64,000 nucleotides of DNA from Gordonia araii NBRC 100433 (GCF_000241265.1 NZ_BAEE01000064.1:150839-214838); one strand, 5' to 3'. Numbered from the stretch's first letter, positions 34,965 to 43,395 are shown. Numbers and translations: made by a program. The notes: generated by a model not told the origin, from the sequence alone.

Positions 34965-35413
34965 GCGGCGCACCCCTGCGGCTCGCCGTCGAGATCGACG
35001 ACCGCTCCGACCGTCGCTGGGTCGAACTCACACCGTCCGCCCCCGACGACGTCGAGCGATTCGCCGCGCCGACCTTGCGCGACGCAGCACAGCGCACGGC
35101 CCGATCGCCGCTGCCCGCCTTCGTCGACCTGGACGTCTACCTTGCGGAGACCGTGTCGACGGCGTTCGCCGGGTACGCGCGTCTCCATCCCGAATGGACT
35201 CCCGGATCTCCCACCGAGTCGCTAGTCCACGCCGGTACCGCGTCCACCCTGGCCGGGTTGCTCTGGGACATCTGGGCGGCCCGCGTCGCCGACGGGGTCA
35301 CTCTCCGGTCGGCCGACCCCCACCTGGTCCGGCGGGTGGTGAGCGAGGTGCTTCCGCTGCTCACCGTTCGCGGTCTGGCGGTCGAGACGAGGTCGACCGC
35401 GTCGGTGGCCTGA
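34961..35413 (+). CDS. Hypothetical protein, last gene of sulfur operon
   Basis: 150-residue soluble protein, ATGA overlap with the flavin reductase gene. No signal peptide, no cysteine, one or two amphipathic helices (DVYLAETVSTAFAGYARL; TASTLAGLLWDIWAARVADG) and an N-terminal strand-rich part. I recognise no family. Its coupled position makes an accessory role in organosulfur metabolism likely. Confidence 0.7.
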   Translation: MSGAPLRLAVEIDDRSDRRWVELTPSAPDDVERFAAPTLRDAAQRTARSPLPAFVDLDVYLAETVSTAFAGYARLHPEWTPGSPTESLVHAGTASTLAGLLWDIWAARVADGVTLRSADPHLVRRVVSEVLPLLTVRGLAVETRSTASVA

Positions 35414-35497
35414 GCAACGCGCCATCAGCCCGGGGAGACCACACGGCCGGCCGGACCCACTACTGTCAGGTGTGTCCCGTCTGGCAGGAGTGATGAC

Positions 35498-36715
35498 ATG
35501 GTCGATCTGGTCGTCTCGCCAGCGCACCAGAAGCTGCGCGACCGAGTCCACCGATTCACCCGGTTCGACCTGTTGCCCGCACCGTCGGTGCAACGCCGTT
35601 TCGCCCGCGATCACGACACCGGCGACCCGGTCGCCGAACGTTTCGTCGCCGAGACCTATCACGGCGCGCTGGGACCGGAGCGTTCCCGGGAACTCCTCGA
35701 CGAGGCGCTGCGGGTCGGCGTCGACAACGTGCCCGACGCCCCGGCGTCGATGCGCGAACTGTTCGCCGAGTTCGAGACCATCCCCGACTGGGTCGATCCC
35801 GACCTCGTCGAGCGCGGAGCGGCCGTCTGGCGCCGGTGGGGCTACAGCCTCGGCGCCGTCGGCAACGCGGGAACGATGGACACCTACACCGAGGCGTCGC
35901 TGGCCGTTCCGCTCTCCCTCTCCGGCGGCTATGCCGGGGCCAGCGCGTTGCACCGCTACTTGGAGACGAGCCGCTGGTGGCTCGAAGTCTGCCGGCCCGG
36001 CGCCGCGCTGACTCCGGGCTCGCGCGCACGGGAAGTCTCCTTGAAGGTCCGCGTCATGCACGTGTCGATCCGCGCCCGTGTCGCCGAGCATCCGGAGTGG
36101 GATCGCGCCGCCCACGGGCTCCCGATCAGCCAGAGCGAGATGATGCTGACGCTGCTCGGCGGCAGCGTCGGGCCCGCGCTCGGCCTGTACGCGCTCGGCT
36201 TCCTCACCTCCCCCGCGGAGATCCGCGCCGTGCTGCATTTCAACCGCTACCTCGGCCATCTCGTCGGCTGTCAGGTCGACGAGATGTATCCGACGTCGGT
36301 CGCCGACGGTGTGCGGCTCCTCTACTTCTTCGACGCGACGCGCAAGCACGACTCCGGAGATCTCGGGGCCGAGCTGGTGGAGGGTTTCGTTCCGTCCTTC
36401 GAGCCCGATTCCGACCTGCGCGGCATCGCCCGGATACGGGCGAAGTACCACTTGCAGTTGCAGGCGGGCTACACGCGTCTGTTCATGCTCCCGTGGAATC
36501 GGCGCGACTACCGGTTGCCCTCGGGCTGGCCGGGGTTCGCGCTACTGGTCGGGCGCGCGCCGCTCGTCGCCGTGGCCGAAATCCTGCGCAGGCTCGTCCC
36601 GGCGATCGACCGGCGGTGGCAGGACGCCCAGATGCGGCGATGGTGCCGGTGGCATGCGTGGCACCTGGGTCAGCGCGAGGAGCGTTTCGACGCGAGCCAG
36701 CAGTTGCGGCGCTAG
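35498..36715 (+). CDS. Oxygenase MpaB family / Lcp-like protein (DUF2236)
   Basis: 405-residue DUF2236 protein without signal peptide. It carries an Lcp-like haem-ligand signature KVRVMHVSIR (His188, Arg192 by counting), corresponding to KTRMIHAAVR in the lcp product, and an IPDWVDPDLVERG segment like LPEWTD of Lcp. It lacks the Lcp K-T-x-K-L-GYD triad motif, so it is probably a cytoplasmic haem oxygenase of unknown substrate. ATG follows AGGAG. Its end overlaps the convergent DUF1801 gene by 4 bp. Confidence 0.8.
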   Translation: MVDLVVSPAHQKLRDRVHRFTRFDLLPAPSVQRRFARDHDTGDPVAERFVAETYHGALGPERSRELLDEALRVGVDNVPDAPASMRELFAEFETIPDWVDPDLVERGAAVWRRWGYSLGAVGNAGTMDTYTEASLAVPLSLSGGYAGASALHRYLETSRWWLEVCRPGAALTPGSRAREVSLKVRVMHVSIRARVAEHPEWDRAAHGLPISQSEMMLTLLGGSVGPALGLYALGFLTSPAEIRAVLHFNRYLGHLVGCQVDEMYPTSVADGVRLLYFFDATRKHDSGDLGAELVEGFVPSFEPDSDLRGIARIRAKYHLQLQAGYTRLFMLPWNRRDYRLPSGWPGFALLVGRAPLVAVAEILRRLVPAIDRRWQDAQMRRWCRWHAWHLGQREERFDASQQLRR

Positions 36716-37119
36716 CCGTCCCGGTGATTCTGCTGCCACCCGCGCCGGATGAGTTCGGCCAGCACTTCCTCGTCGACGTCGGAAAGCCGCTTGACGTACA
36801 GGCAGCCCTTGCCCGTCGTATGCGGACCCAGCCGGTCGAGTAGATCGGTGTTGCTTCCGTAGAAGGTGAGCCCGTAGAGCGTCAGCGCCTGTTTGCGCGG
36901 CGCCAGCCCGACGGCGAACCATTCGTGCTGCTTGCCGTCGGCCGTCGTGTAGGGCTGATCGCCGAAGCCGATCATCGACGGCCCCCACATGACCGGCTCG
37001 ACGCCGGTGACCGTGCGCATCAGTTCGACGACGGCCGTCGCGTCCGCGCGCCTGCGCTCGTCGCCGACCTTGCCGAGGAAATCCGCGACGGAGGCGGTGG
37101 TCGGTCGTGTGCCTGACAT
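36712..37119 (-). CDS. DUF1801 (YdhG-like) protein
   Basis: 135-residue small protein. Start MSGTRPTTASVADFLGKVGDERRR, core GVEPVMWGPSMIGFGDQPY, C-terminus GKGCLYVKRLSDVDEEVLAELIRRGW (in parts). Iron-chaperone-like frataxin-type fold is proposed for the family; function here unknown. Confidence 0.85.
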   Translation of the reverse strand: MSGTRPTTASVADFLGKVGDERRRADATAVVELMRTVTGVEPVMWGPSMIGFGDQPYTTADGKQHEWFAVGLAPRKQALTLYGLTFYGSNTDLLDRLGPHTTGKGCLYVKRLSDVDEEVLAELIRRGWQQNHRDG

Positions 37120-37121
37120 GC

Positions 37122-37541
37122 CTAGGCTCCCCTGTCGTCGAGCGCCTCATGGCGACCGCGTTCGGCCGCCACCGTACGAGCGAGGATCGCTCCGCCGGAT
37201 TCGGTCAGCGCGCGCTTCCACGGCAGCGTCCCCTCGATCTCGATCTGAATCGACCAGCTGAGCACCGTCCGCAACAACACGATGATTGCCAGGACGCCCA
37301 CGTTCTCCAGCGACGGCTCCGACGTGATCGTCCGAATCAGATCGGCGGCGACGAGGATCTCCAGGCCCAACAGAATCGAGCTGCCCACCGCGGTTCGCAG
37401 CACCTGCAGGGCGCCGGCTTCTCCGCGGACCAGCCGGGACAGCCACAGGTAGAACGAAACGAGGAAGCCCACGACAATCGCGAGCACGCCGACGGCTTCG
37501 AAAACCGTGGCGACACCGTCGAACACCTCGTGCAGCCTCAT
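37122..37541 (-). CDS. DUF1622 membrane protein
   Basis: 139-residue membrane protein with three helices: VFEAVGVLAIVVGFLVSFYLWL (split, about 13-34), TAVGSSILLGLEILVAADLIR (split, 46-66) and VGVLAIIVLLRTVLSWSI. The LGLEILVAADLIRT phrase is the DUF1622 hallmark. ATG 37541 is used; a GTG at 37547 is in frame. Two bases from the upstream DUF1801 gene end. Confidence 0.85.
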   Translation of the reverse strand: MRLHEVFDGVATVFEAVGVLAIVVGFLVSFYLWLSRLVRGEAGALQVLRTAVGSSILLGLEILVAADLIRTITSEPSLENVGVLAIIVLLRTVLSWSIQIEIEGTLPWKRALTESGGAILARTVAAERGRHEALDDRGA

Positions 37542-37607
37542 GTGCACGATCTTAGGCCGCGGCGGCGACGGTCAGCCGGATATCGCCGACCTCTCGTGTC
37601 GCCCGGC

Positions 37608-37883
37608 TCAGCTGGCGTACCGGCCGGACGCGATGGCCCGGGCGCGCTTCTTCGCGGCCTCCTCCTCGCGATTCTTCGGCGGTGCGGTGGTGACGAGCGC
37701 GTCCAGCAGATGCTGGGTGCTGTGCGCGATCTCGGCCACGGCCCGATCGAATGCCTCTTGGTTGGCCTTGGAGGGCTTCGTGGTTCCGGCGATCTTCCGG
37801 ACGTACTGCAGTGCTGCTGCGGTCACCTCGTCCGAACTGGCCGGCGGATCGAAATTGTGCAGGGTGTGGATGTTGCGGCACAT
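37608..37883 (-). CDS. DUF2277 protein
   Basis: 91-residue protein with the family start MCRNIHTLHNFDPPASSDE and ending KKRARAIASGRYAS. Conserved Cys/Arg/Asn at the start and a helical body. Role unknown; widespread in actinobacteria and proteobacteria. Confidence 0.88.
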   Translation of the reverse strand: MCRNIHTLHNFDPPASSDEVTAAALQYVRKIAGTTKPSKANQEAFDRAVAEIAHSTQHLLDALVTTAPPKNREEEAAKKRARAIASGRYAS

Positions 37884-37949
37884 GGTCTTCACGCTACGCC
37901 GGACCGAATGCGACGACAACGGTCTTGACGGGGTGCCAGAATCGCTGAC

Positions 37950-38534
37950 GTGCTCATCTCCACACCGATCGCCGAAGGCATCCGCGCCGGCACCGTCACC
38001 GCGCAGTACCGCTGCTGGGACTCGCCCAAGGTGCGGGTGGGCGGGACTCAGCTGACTGCCGCCGGGGTTGTTCGACTCACCGCCGTGACACGGGTCGACG
38101 ACCTCGGCGGGCTCACCGACGCGCAGGCGCGCGCGGCGGGGATGGCCGACGCGGACACCTTGCGGACCGCGTTGCGCAAGAGCACCCGCGGTGCACACGT
38201 CTACCGCATCGACGTCGAGTGGGCCGGCGAGGATCCACGTATCGAGCTGCGCGAGTCCATTCCCACCAACGAGGAATGCGAACAGATCGCTCGCCGTCTC
38301 GCGCGACTCGACCGCCGCGAATCCGGGGCGTGGACTCGCGACATCCTGACCTGGATAGCCGAGAACCCACGAGTGGTGTCCACCAGACTGGCCGAGCTGC
38401 GCGGTGTCGAGCGGGCGCCGATGAAGACCGACATCCGGAAACTCAAGGGGCTCGGGCTGACCATCAGCCACGACGTCGGCTACGAGATCTCACCCCGCGG
38501 CGCGGCCTATCTCGCCTGGCTCGCCTCACGGTGA
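37950..38534 (+). CDS. ASCH-like domain protein with C-terminal winged helix
   Basis: 194-residue protein. N-terminal about 100 residues (GIRAGTVTAQYRCWDSPKVRVGG, TRVDDLGGLTDAQARAAGMAD, in parts) have the pattern of ASCH domains, which bind RNA. The C-terminal part (TWIAENPRVVSTRLAELRGV, DIRKLKGLGLTISHDVGYEISPRG, in parts) reads as a winged-helix. GTG start with CAGAAT seven bases before it, so a leaderless transcript is possible. Function unknown; ASCH-wHTH fusion is recorded as inference. Confidence 0.65.
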   Translation: MLISTPIAEGIRAGTVTAQYRCWDSPKVRVGGTQLTAAGVVRLTAVTRVDDLGGLTDAQARAAGMADADTLRTALRKSTRGAHVYRIDVEWAGEDPRIELRESIPTNEECEQIARRLARLDRRESGAWTRDILTWIAENPRVVSTRLAELRGVERAPMKTDIRKLKGLGLTISHDVGYEISPRGAAYLAWLASR

Positions 38535-38556
38535 AACCGCGCCGGGGCCCGCCGCG

Positions 38557-39336
38557 TCAGCCCACGATCAGCGGTTCGAGCAGGGCGCGCAGCGGCTCGG
38601 CGTCCGGCCCGACGACCGTTGTACCCGCGATCGAGGCGCGCGACGCGGCAAGCCATTCGCCGCCGGTGAGCCGGTCCAGCGCCAACCACCTTCCGCCCCG
38701 CATGGCGATGAGCTGCAGCAACATCGTGCCCGCGCGCCCGTTTCCTTCGCGGAACGGATGAATCGCGTTGTAGTCGGCGTAGATCCGGGCAAGCCGGTGG
38801 CCGAGTGCCGTTGGGCTGTATCCATCGGCACAGGCCAGGGCCTCGGTCACGTCGCGGTCGGTCCGGGCCATTCCCGCCGCGATCTCGTGCACGGCGGCGA
38901 ACCGCGTCCCCCGCTTGCTGATGTCGATCGTCCGCGGCTCCCCGGCCCAGGAATAGACGTCGGCGAACAACGCGCGGTGCACATCGCCGACCGAACGCAC
39001 GGCAACCGGCTGGGTCAGCAGGCGGACAGTGCGTCCGGCCACCACCGCGTGCTCGGCGCGCGCCAAGACCTGCATCGAGGAGATGTCCAGGTTGTTGTCC
39101 AGCACATCGGTGCCGCGGATCAGATAGGGCCGCCGACGGGCCAGCACCGGGGTGCGCCGCGGCACGTCGTCGACGTATCTCCGCCGGCACCCGGCCAGGT
39201 AGTCGCCCACGCTGATCGCGCCCCCGGCCAGCGAACTCAGTGCGGCGATCTCCTCGTCGTCGGGTTCCCAGCCTTCGAGGCGCTGCGCGGCGACGGCCCA
39301 CGCGGCGACCGTCGCCGCGCCGATCGCCGTCGTCAT
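38557..39336 (-). CDS. Fic/DOC family AMP-transferase
   Basis: 259-residue Fic domain protein. Canonical active site HPFREGNGRAG with catalytic His193 (family consensus HxFx(D/E)GNGRxxR), preceded by the flap region LFADVYSWAGEPRTIDISKRG. Fic enzymes transfer AMP or another nucleotide part to a target protein. No class II/III inhibitory (S/T)xxxE(G/N) helix is obvious in the protein, so inhibition would need a partner. The upstream gene (nucleotidyltransferase) overlaps by 4 nt. Confidence 0.92.
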   Translation of the reverse strand: MTTAIGAATVAAWAVAAQRLEGWEPDDEEIAALSSLAGGAISVGDYLAGCRRRYVDDVPRRTPVLARRRPYLIRGTDVLDNNLDISSMQVLARAEHAVVAGRTVRLLTQPVAVRSVGDVHRALFADVYSWAGEPRTIDISKRGTRFAAVHEIAAGMARTDRDVTEALACADGYSPTALGHRLARIYADYNAIHPFREGNGRAGTMLLQLIAMRGGRWLALDRLTGGEWLAASRASIAGTTVVGPDAEPLRALLEPLIVG

Positions 39337-40352
39337 CGAATCTCCGTCGCCGCGACGTAGGCGAGTACCCGCTGGGCACCCATGACCTCGCGGCCCGCAC
39401 CCCTCAGCAAGGCCCGTTCATGGGGCGCCAACTCGCTCAACGCGACGACGTCGCCGACCGACCGTCCGCCCATCCAGCGGTCGCGGCGCAACGCCCAGCG
39501 CAGACCGGTCGCCGCGGTGAGCGCATGCGTCAGGGCGGGCCAGTCGATGTCGGTCAGCACCCCGTCGGGGGCGGTCAGGCGCCCCTGCGTCGAGCGCTCG
39601 CCCGAGTCGCCGAGGACGGATTTGAGCCGCGCCAGCCGCACGATCGGATCCACCACCGCTTGCTTGATGTCGACCGTGTCGGCGCGCCGGGTCAGCACGG
39701 CGAGACGAGCGGGCACCACCTCCCGCACCGCGGAGCAATCCTGTGCCATCGCGGCCGCCAGGGCCGGATGCCGTCGACAGGCCGCGAGCATCGTCTGCGC
39801 CAGCCAGGACGACTCCCCCGTGCCGGTGACGGGCAGGGCGTCGAGGGTCAGCCCGGCCATGACGACACCCCGGTCCGTCGCCGGATCCGCGGCCCAGGAA
39901 TCGGTGGCCTCGCGCCAGCCCTCGTCGGTACGGCAGCAGCGCGCACGGCTGCCGATGGCGCCGTTCCCATCGGGCGCGATTCCGGCTCGTTCGAGCACGT
40001 CGTGCACGTCGGCGGCCGCCGCGAGAACGTCCCGGCGCCGGTCAGCGTCGGGGCCGAAGCGGATCAGCGTTTCGACGTCGGCACCGGGCAGGCCCTCTCC
40101 CCGGGCGCAGCTCCCGGTGACGAACCACTCCCATTCCACGCCGGCGGGCGCCCCGATGACCCGGACGGCGGCGGCGACCGCCTCCACGACCAGCGCCGAC
40201 CACCACTCGGCGGCCTGCGCCGCATCGGCCTGACGCGCGGCCATGGCCAGGACGTCCCGTGCCGATCGAATCGACTCGGATAGGCCGATCCGGTCATCCG
40301 CCTGGGAGATCGCGGCCACGGCGTCGCCGGGCGCTGGACGTTTCATGAGCAT
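39333..40352 (-). CDS. Putative nucleotidyltransferase (DUF294/GlnD-like), Fic partner
   Basis: 339-residue protein with the polymerase-beta-type nucleotidyltransferase motif: G80-S81, nine residues, then D92-V93-E94 (TGSCARGEGLPGADVETLI). The C-terminal half (IKQAVVDPIVRLARLKSV) looks like the DUF294 substrate-binding domain usual in CBS-DUF294 proteins, but no CBS or cNMP domain is present. ATG 40352 with GGGA about seven bases upstream. Overlaps the Fic gene by 4 nt, so it is translated with it; it may modulate or be modified by Fic. Confidence 0.75.
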   Translation of the reverse strand: MLMKRPAPGDAVAAISQADDRIGLSESIRSARDVLAMAARQADAAQAAEWWSALVVEAVAAAVRVIGAPAGVEWEWFVTGSCARGEGLPGADVETLIRFGPDADRRRDVLAAAADVHDVLERAGIAPDGNGAIGSRARCCRTDEGWREATDSWAADPATDRGVVMAGLTLDALPVTGTGESSWLAQTMLAACRRHPALAAAMAQDCSAVREVVPARLAVLTRRADTVDIKQAVVDPIVRLARLKSVLGDSGERSTQGRLTAPDGVLTDIDWPALTHALTAATGLRWALRRDRWMGGRSVGDVVALSELAPHERALLRGAGREVMGAQRVLAYVAATEIR

Positions 40353-40432
40353 GATTGTCCCTGCGTGAACTCGCAGTTCGCAATCGGAACGGCGTCGGGC
40401 AACGGCATCGTAATGCCGAGTTTTCGCCGGAG

Positions 40433-41533
40433 TTACCGCGCGCCGTCCACCGTGACCCGGACGATCCGATCGTCGCCCGCGCCCGGGGTGCCGCGCCCGT
40501 CGGTGTTGTTGGTCAGCACCCAGAGTTCACCGCCGGGCGTCACGACGACGTCCCGCAGCCGTCCGAATTCGCCGGCATACCGGTCGGCGGAGGTGGCGGT
40601 ATCGTTCAGCGGCACGACGCGCAGCCTCTCGCCGCGCAGATTCGCGATCACGACGGCGCCGCCGACGACGGCGATTCCACTGGGACTCGCCTCGTCGGTG
40701 GGCCAGGTGATCAGCGGGTCCGTGTACTCCGGCGCACGGTCCCCGCGTTGCCTTCCCTCGACGGCCGGCCACCCATAATTCTTGCCTGCCTCGATCTGGT
40801 TCAGTTCGTCCTCGGCATCGGCTCCGAATTCGGACGCGAACATGCGTCCGTCCGCCGACCAGCCGATCCCCTGGGAGTTTCGGTGGCCCAGCGAGTACAC
40901 CAGGGACCCGGGAAACGGGTTGTCCGCGGGCACCGCGCCGGTCGGTGTCATGCGGAGGATCTTTCCGGCCAGCGAGGCGTGTTCTTGCGCGAGGCCCGGG
41001 CGTCCGGCGTCACCGGTCGTCGCGTAGAGCATCCCGTCCGGGCCGAAGGCGATCCGGCCGCCGTTGTGATAGGTCGCCGACGGAATACCGCGCAGGATCG
41101 TTTCGCCGCGCCCGAGGGCCAGCGAACCCGCTGTCCCCGTGATCGGATACCGGGCGATCCGGTTCTCCGAACCTCCCGTGTAGTAGGCGTAGAGGTGGCG
41201 CTGGCGCACAGCGATCCCGAGCAGGCCGCCCTCACCCGTCCCGTCGACGCCGTCGACCGTCGCGACGACGCGCGTGCCGACCTCGTCGTCGATCTCGAGG
41301 ATGCGCCCGGAGTCGCGTTCGCTGACGAGCGGAACCCGGCCGAAGAAGGCGATCGACCAGGGTGCGGCCAAACCCATTGCCACGACGTGGGTTTCACTCG
41401 CGGTCGCGGGACCGGTCCGGGTCGGAAGGGGATCATCGGGCGCGGATGGACCGCCGCACGCCGTCGCGACGACAGCGACGAGAACCACCGATATCGATGC
41501 CAACAAGGTCCGGGTGGTCCACACCCCTCCCAT
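40433..41533 (-). CDS. PQQ-dependent sugar dehydrogenase-like lipoprotein
   Basis: 366-residue lipoprotein: signal TLLASISVVLVAVVATAC with lipobox cysteine near 26, then a six-bladed propeller-type glucose/sorbosone dehydrogenase domain (GLAAPWSIAFFG, GEGGLLGIAV, AYYTGGSENRIAR, YHNGGRIAFGPDGMLYATTGD in parts, GHRNSQGIGWSADGRMFASEFG in parts). The aldose sugar dehydrogenase (Asd/YliI) group. Start at ATG 41533, giving a normal signal peptide; further in-frame GTG at 41572 is less likely. Confidence 0.85.
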   Translation of the reverse strand: MGGVWTTRTLLASISVVLVAVVATACGGPSAPDDPLPTRTGPATASETHVVAMGLAAPWSIAFFGRVPLVSERDSGRILEIDDEVGTRVVATVDGVDGTGEGGLLGIAVRQRHLYAYYTGGSENRIARYPITGTAGSLALGRGETILRGIPSATYHNGGRIAFGPDGMLYATTGDAGRPGLAQEHASLAGKILRMTPTGAVPADNPFPGSLVYSLGHRNSQGIGWSADGRMFASEFGADAEDELNQIEAGKNYGWPAVEGRQRGDRAPEYTDPLITWPTDEASPSGIAVVGGAVVIANLRGERLRVVPLNDTATSADRYAGEFGRLRDVVVTPGGELWVLTNNTDGRGTPGAGDDRIVRVTVDGAR

Positions 41534-41589
41534 TGTGCCGACTGAAAGCGCCGCAGCGCATTGAAGCGACACCGCGCCGACTCATTTTC

Positions 41590-41739
41590 CGCCGAGTGGG
41601 CACCTCACCTACGCCCAGTGGGCACCTCACCCCCGCCGACTGGGCACCTCACCCCCTCCGACTGGGCACCTCGCCCCCGCCGACTGGGCACCTCGCCCCC
41701 GCCGACTGGGCACCTCGCCCCCGCCGAGTGGGCACCTCA
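41590..41739 (+). repeat. GTGCCCAC-family array, 7 copies
   Basis: Seven copies of a 23-24-bp unit (CGCCGACTGGGCACCTCGCCCCC type) run head to tail between the sugar dehydrogenase start region and the end of the membrane-protein gene; the last copy includes that gene's stop codon. Not a CRISPR: there are no spacers and the unit is too short. Confidence 0.9.
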
Positions 41740-42717
41740 GTCGTCGACCGCGACGCGCTCACGTCGCCGGTGCGCCAACCCCAGTAGCGCGTATCCGACG
41801 GCGATCCAGAGGACGAGCGCCGCGAAGGCTTGCGCCGACCCCGCGCCGATCAGCTTTCCGTCGGCGAAGAAGGCCGCACCGCGCAACGCCGTGCCCGTCG
41901 CTCCGAGCGGCAACCATTGGCCGACGCTCGCCCAGATCCCCGGCAGGAACTCCGGCGGCGACCCGATCCCCGCCAGCGGCATGCCGATCAGCATGAAGAG
42001 AACGACCGCCACGCCGATTCCACCGACTCCCACGAGAGTCACGAGCCCGGCGATCGCCGCACCGATCGCCAGGATGCCCGTCGACATGGCGAAGGCCTGA
42101 GACCAGAATCCGCCGGGGAGGACACCGACGGCCATGGCCGCGCCGACGCTCGCCCCACCGATCGCCGCCGCACCGACCGGCAACAACGCCGCGGTGAGCC
42201 CGGCACGGCGCGTCAGCTGGGGCAGCGCGATGCCCAGGATGGCGCCGGCCATGAAGACCGGCATGACCATCGCAGCGAAGCCCGCCCCGCGCGGATCGTC
42301 GGGGGCCGGCGGCGCGACGTCGACAACCCGGGGTTCCGGCGCTCCAGGTCCACCCCCGGCGGCGATCCGAGCACCGAGCTGGGTGATGAGTTGCGCGGCC
42401 GCGGGCCCCGCGCCCGAGGCGATCACCGTCGACGGATCGGGACCGGGAACGACGCCGCCGTACACCTCACGATCGCGCACCGCCTCGTGCAGTTCCTCAG
42501 CCGAGGCGAAGCTCCGGACCTCGAAGGCACCGGGCTGGCGCGCCTCGAGCGTGGCGCCCATCTTCGTGACCATCGCGGGTGGACCGACGACACCGATCGG
42601 CAGGTCGTGCGGCGCGCCTCGCGACGCCGGGCCGATGAACATCAGCAGGATCAGCGGGATCGCGATCGACGCGCCGACGATGACGCCGACCAGCTTCTTC
42701 ACCAGATGATCGTCCAT
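41737..42717 (-). CDS. ABC-2/YhgE-type membrane protein
   Basis: 326-residue membrane protein: N-terminal anchor LVGVIVGASIAIPLILLMFIG (split), a periplasmic domain of about 100 residues, then five or six helices (e.g. GILAIGAAIAGLVTLVGVGGIG, in parts). Layout of YhgE/Pip or ABC-2-like permeases linked to export. ATG 42717 follows AAGGAG by five bases. Divergent from a tetR with shared operators, as is typical of efflux pairs. Confidence 0.75.
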   Translation of the reverse strand: MDDHLVKKLVGVIVGASIAIPLILLMFIGPASRGAPHDLPIGVVGPPAMVTKMGATLEARQPGAFEVRSFASAEELHEAVRDREVYGGVVPGPDPSTVIASGAGPAAAQLITQLGARIAAGGGPGAPEPRVVDVAPPAPDDPRGAGFAAMVMPVFMAGAILGIALPQLTRRAGLTAALLPVGAAAIGGASVGAAMAVGVLPGGFWSQAFAMSTGILAIGAAIAGLVTLVGVGGIGVAVVLFMLIGMPLAGIGSPPEFLPGIWASVGQWLPLGATGTALRGAAFFADGKLIGAGSAQAFAALVLWIAVGYALLGLAHRRRERVAVDD

Positions 42718-42726
42718 CCCCACTCC

Positions 42727-42742
42727 TTCAACAGTTGTTGAA
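42727..42742. promoter_or_regulatory. Operator 1 (TTCAACA-GT-TGTTGAA)
   Basis: Perfect 7-bp arms around a GT centre; lies 10 bp from the ATG of the membrane protein, overlapping its SD/start region of transcription. A TACCGT -10 on the minus strand is just upstream at 42748-42753. Confidence 0.6.
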
Positions 42743-42771
42743 CTACGACGGTAGGACGAACGACCGGCGAT

Positions 42772-42787
42772 GTCAACGATTGTTGAA
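42772..42787. promoter_or_regulatory. Operator 2 (GTCAACGATTGTTGAA)
   Basis: Second, imperfect copy of the operator, centred 45 bp from operator 1 and located between a TGTCAA -35-like box (42771-42776) and the TACCGT -10 (42794-42799) of the tetR. Consistent with autoregulation. Confidence 0.55.
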
Positions 42788-42806
42788 ATCCGCTACCGTG
42801 GAGTCC

Positions 42807-43385
42807 GTGGCAACCCCGACCGGCCGACGCTCAGGCCCCAGCACCGCGCGCGACGACATCCTCGCCGCCGCGCGGGATCTGTTCGCCAAGAACGGCTTCG
42901 CCAGCACCAGCATGCGCGCGGTCGCGACGCGGGCGAACGTCGATGTCGCATTGATCCCCTACTATTTCGCGAACAAGCGCGGGCTCTTCGTCGCCGCCAT
43001 GGAGTTGCCGATCGACCCCGGCACCATCGTCGCGCAGGCGGCGACCGGTCCACGGGATCAGCTCGGCCGGCGGCTGGTCACCTCGTTTGTCACCGTGTGG
43101 GACGACGAGCTCACCGGCACCGCCCTCCAGGGGTTCCTCCGCGCGGCGATCTCCGACGACGCGATGTCCCAGAACTTCGGCGGATTCGTGTCTGACGCCA
43201 TGGTGCCGCTGGCATCCGCCGAGATCGGCGTGAGCACCGACACCGTGCGCGCCGTCGTCAGCATGCTGTTCGGGCTGGCGACGATGCGCTACCTCGTCGG
43301 CGTACCAGCCTTCGCCGAGCCGTCGGGCGCCGACCTGATCGAGGTTTTCGCCCCGCGCGTTCAGGCTGTCATCGACGCCGAGTAG
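42807..43385 (+). CDS. TetR-family regulator of the adjacent membrane protein
   Basis: 192-residue TetR protein: HTH region DILAAARDLFAKNGFASTSM, RAVATRANVDVALIPYYFANKRGLF (in parts). GTG 42807 is chosen since TACCGT (42794-42799) is seven bases upstream, fitting a leaderless transcript; GTG 42798 is the other option. Divergent to the YhgE-type gene with two operators in the gap, so it probably represses both. Confidence 0.85.
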   Translation: MATPTGRRSGPSTARDDILAAARDLFAKNGFASTSMRAVATRANVDVALIPYYFANKRGLFVAAMELPIDPGTIVAQAATGPRDQLGRRLVTSFVTVWDDELTGTALQGFLRAAISDDAMSQNFGGFVSDAMVPLASAEIGVSTDTVRAVVSMLFGLATMRYLVGVPAFAEPSGADLIEVFAPRVQAVIDAE

Positions 43386-43395
43386 GCCGGGCTCG

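Noticed and set aside
41590..41739. Possible CRISPR array
   Set aside because: Units are directly adjacent with no spacers and no cas genes are near; it is a tandem repeat.
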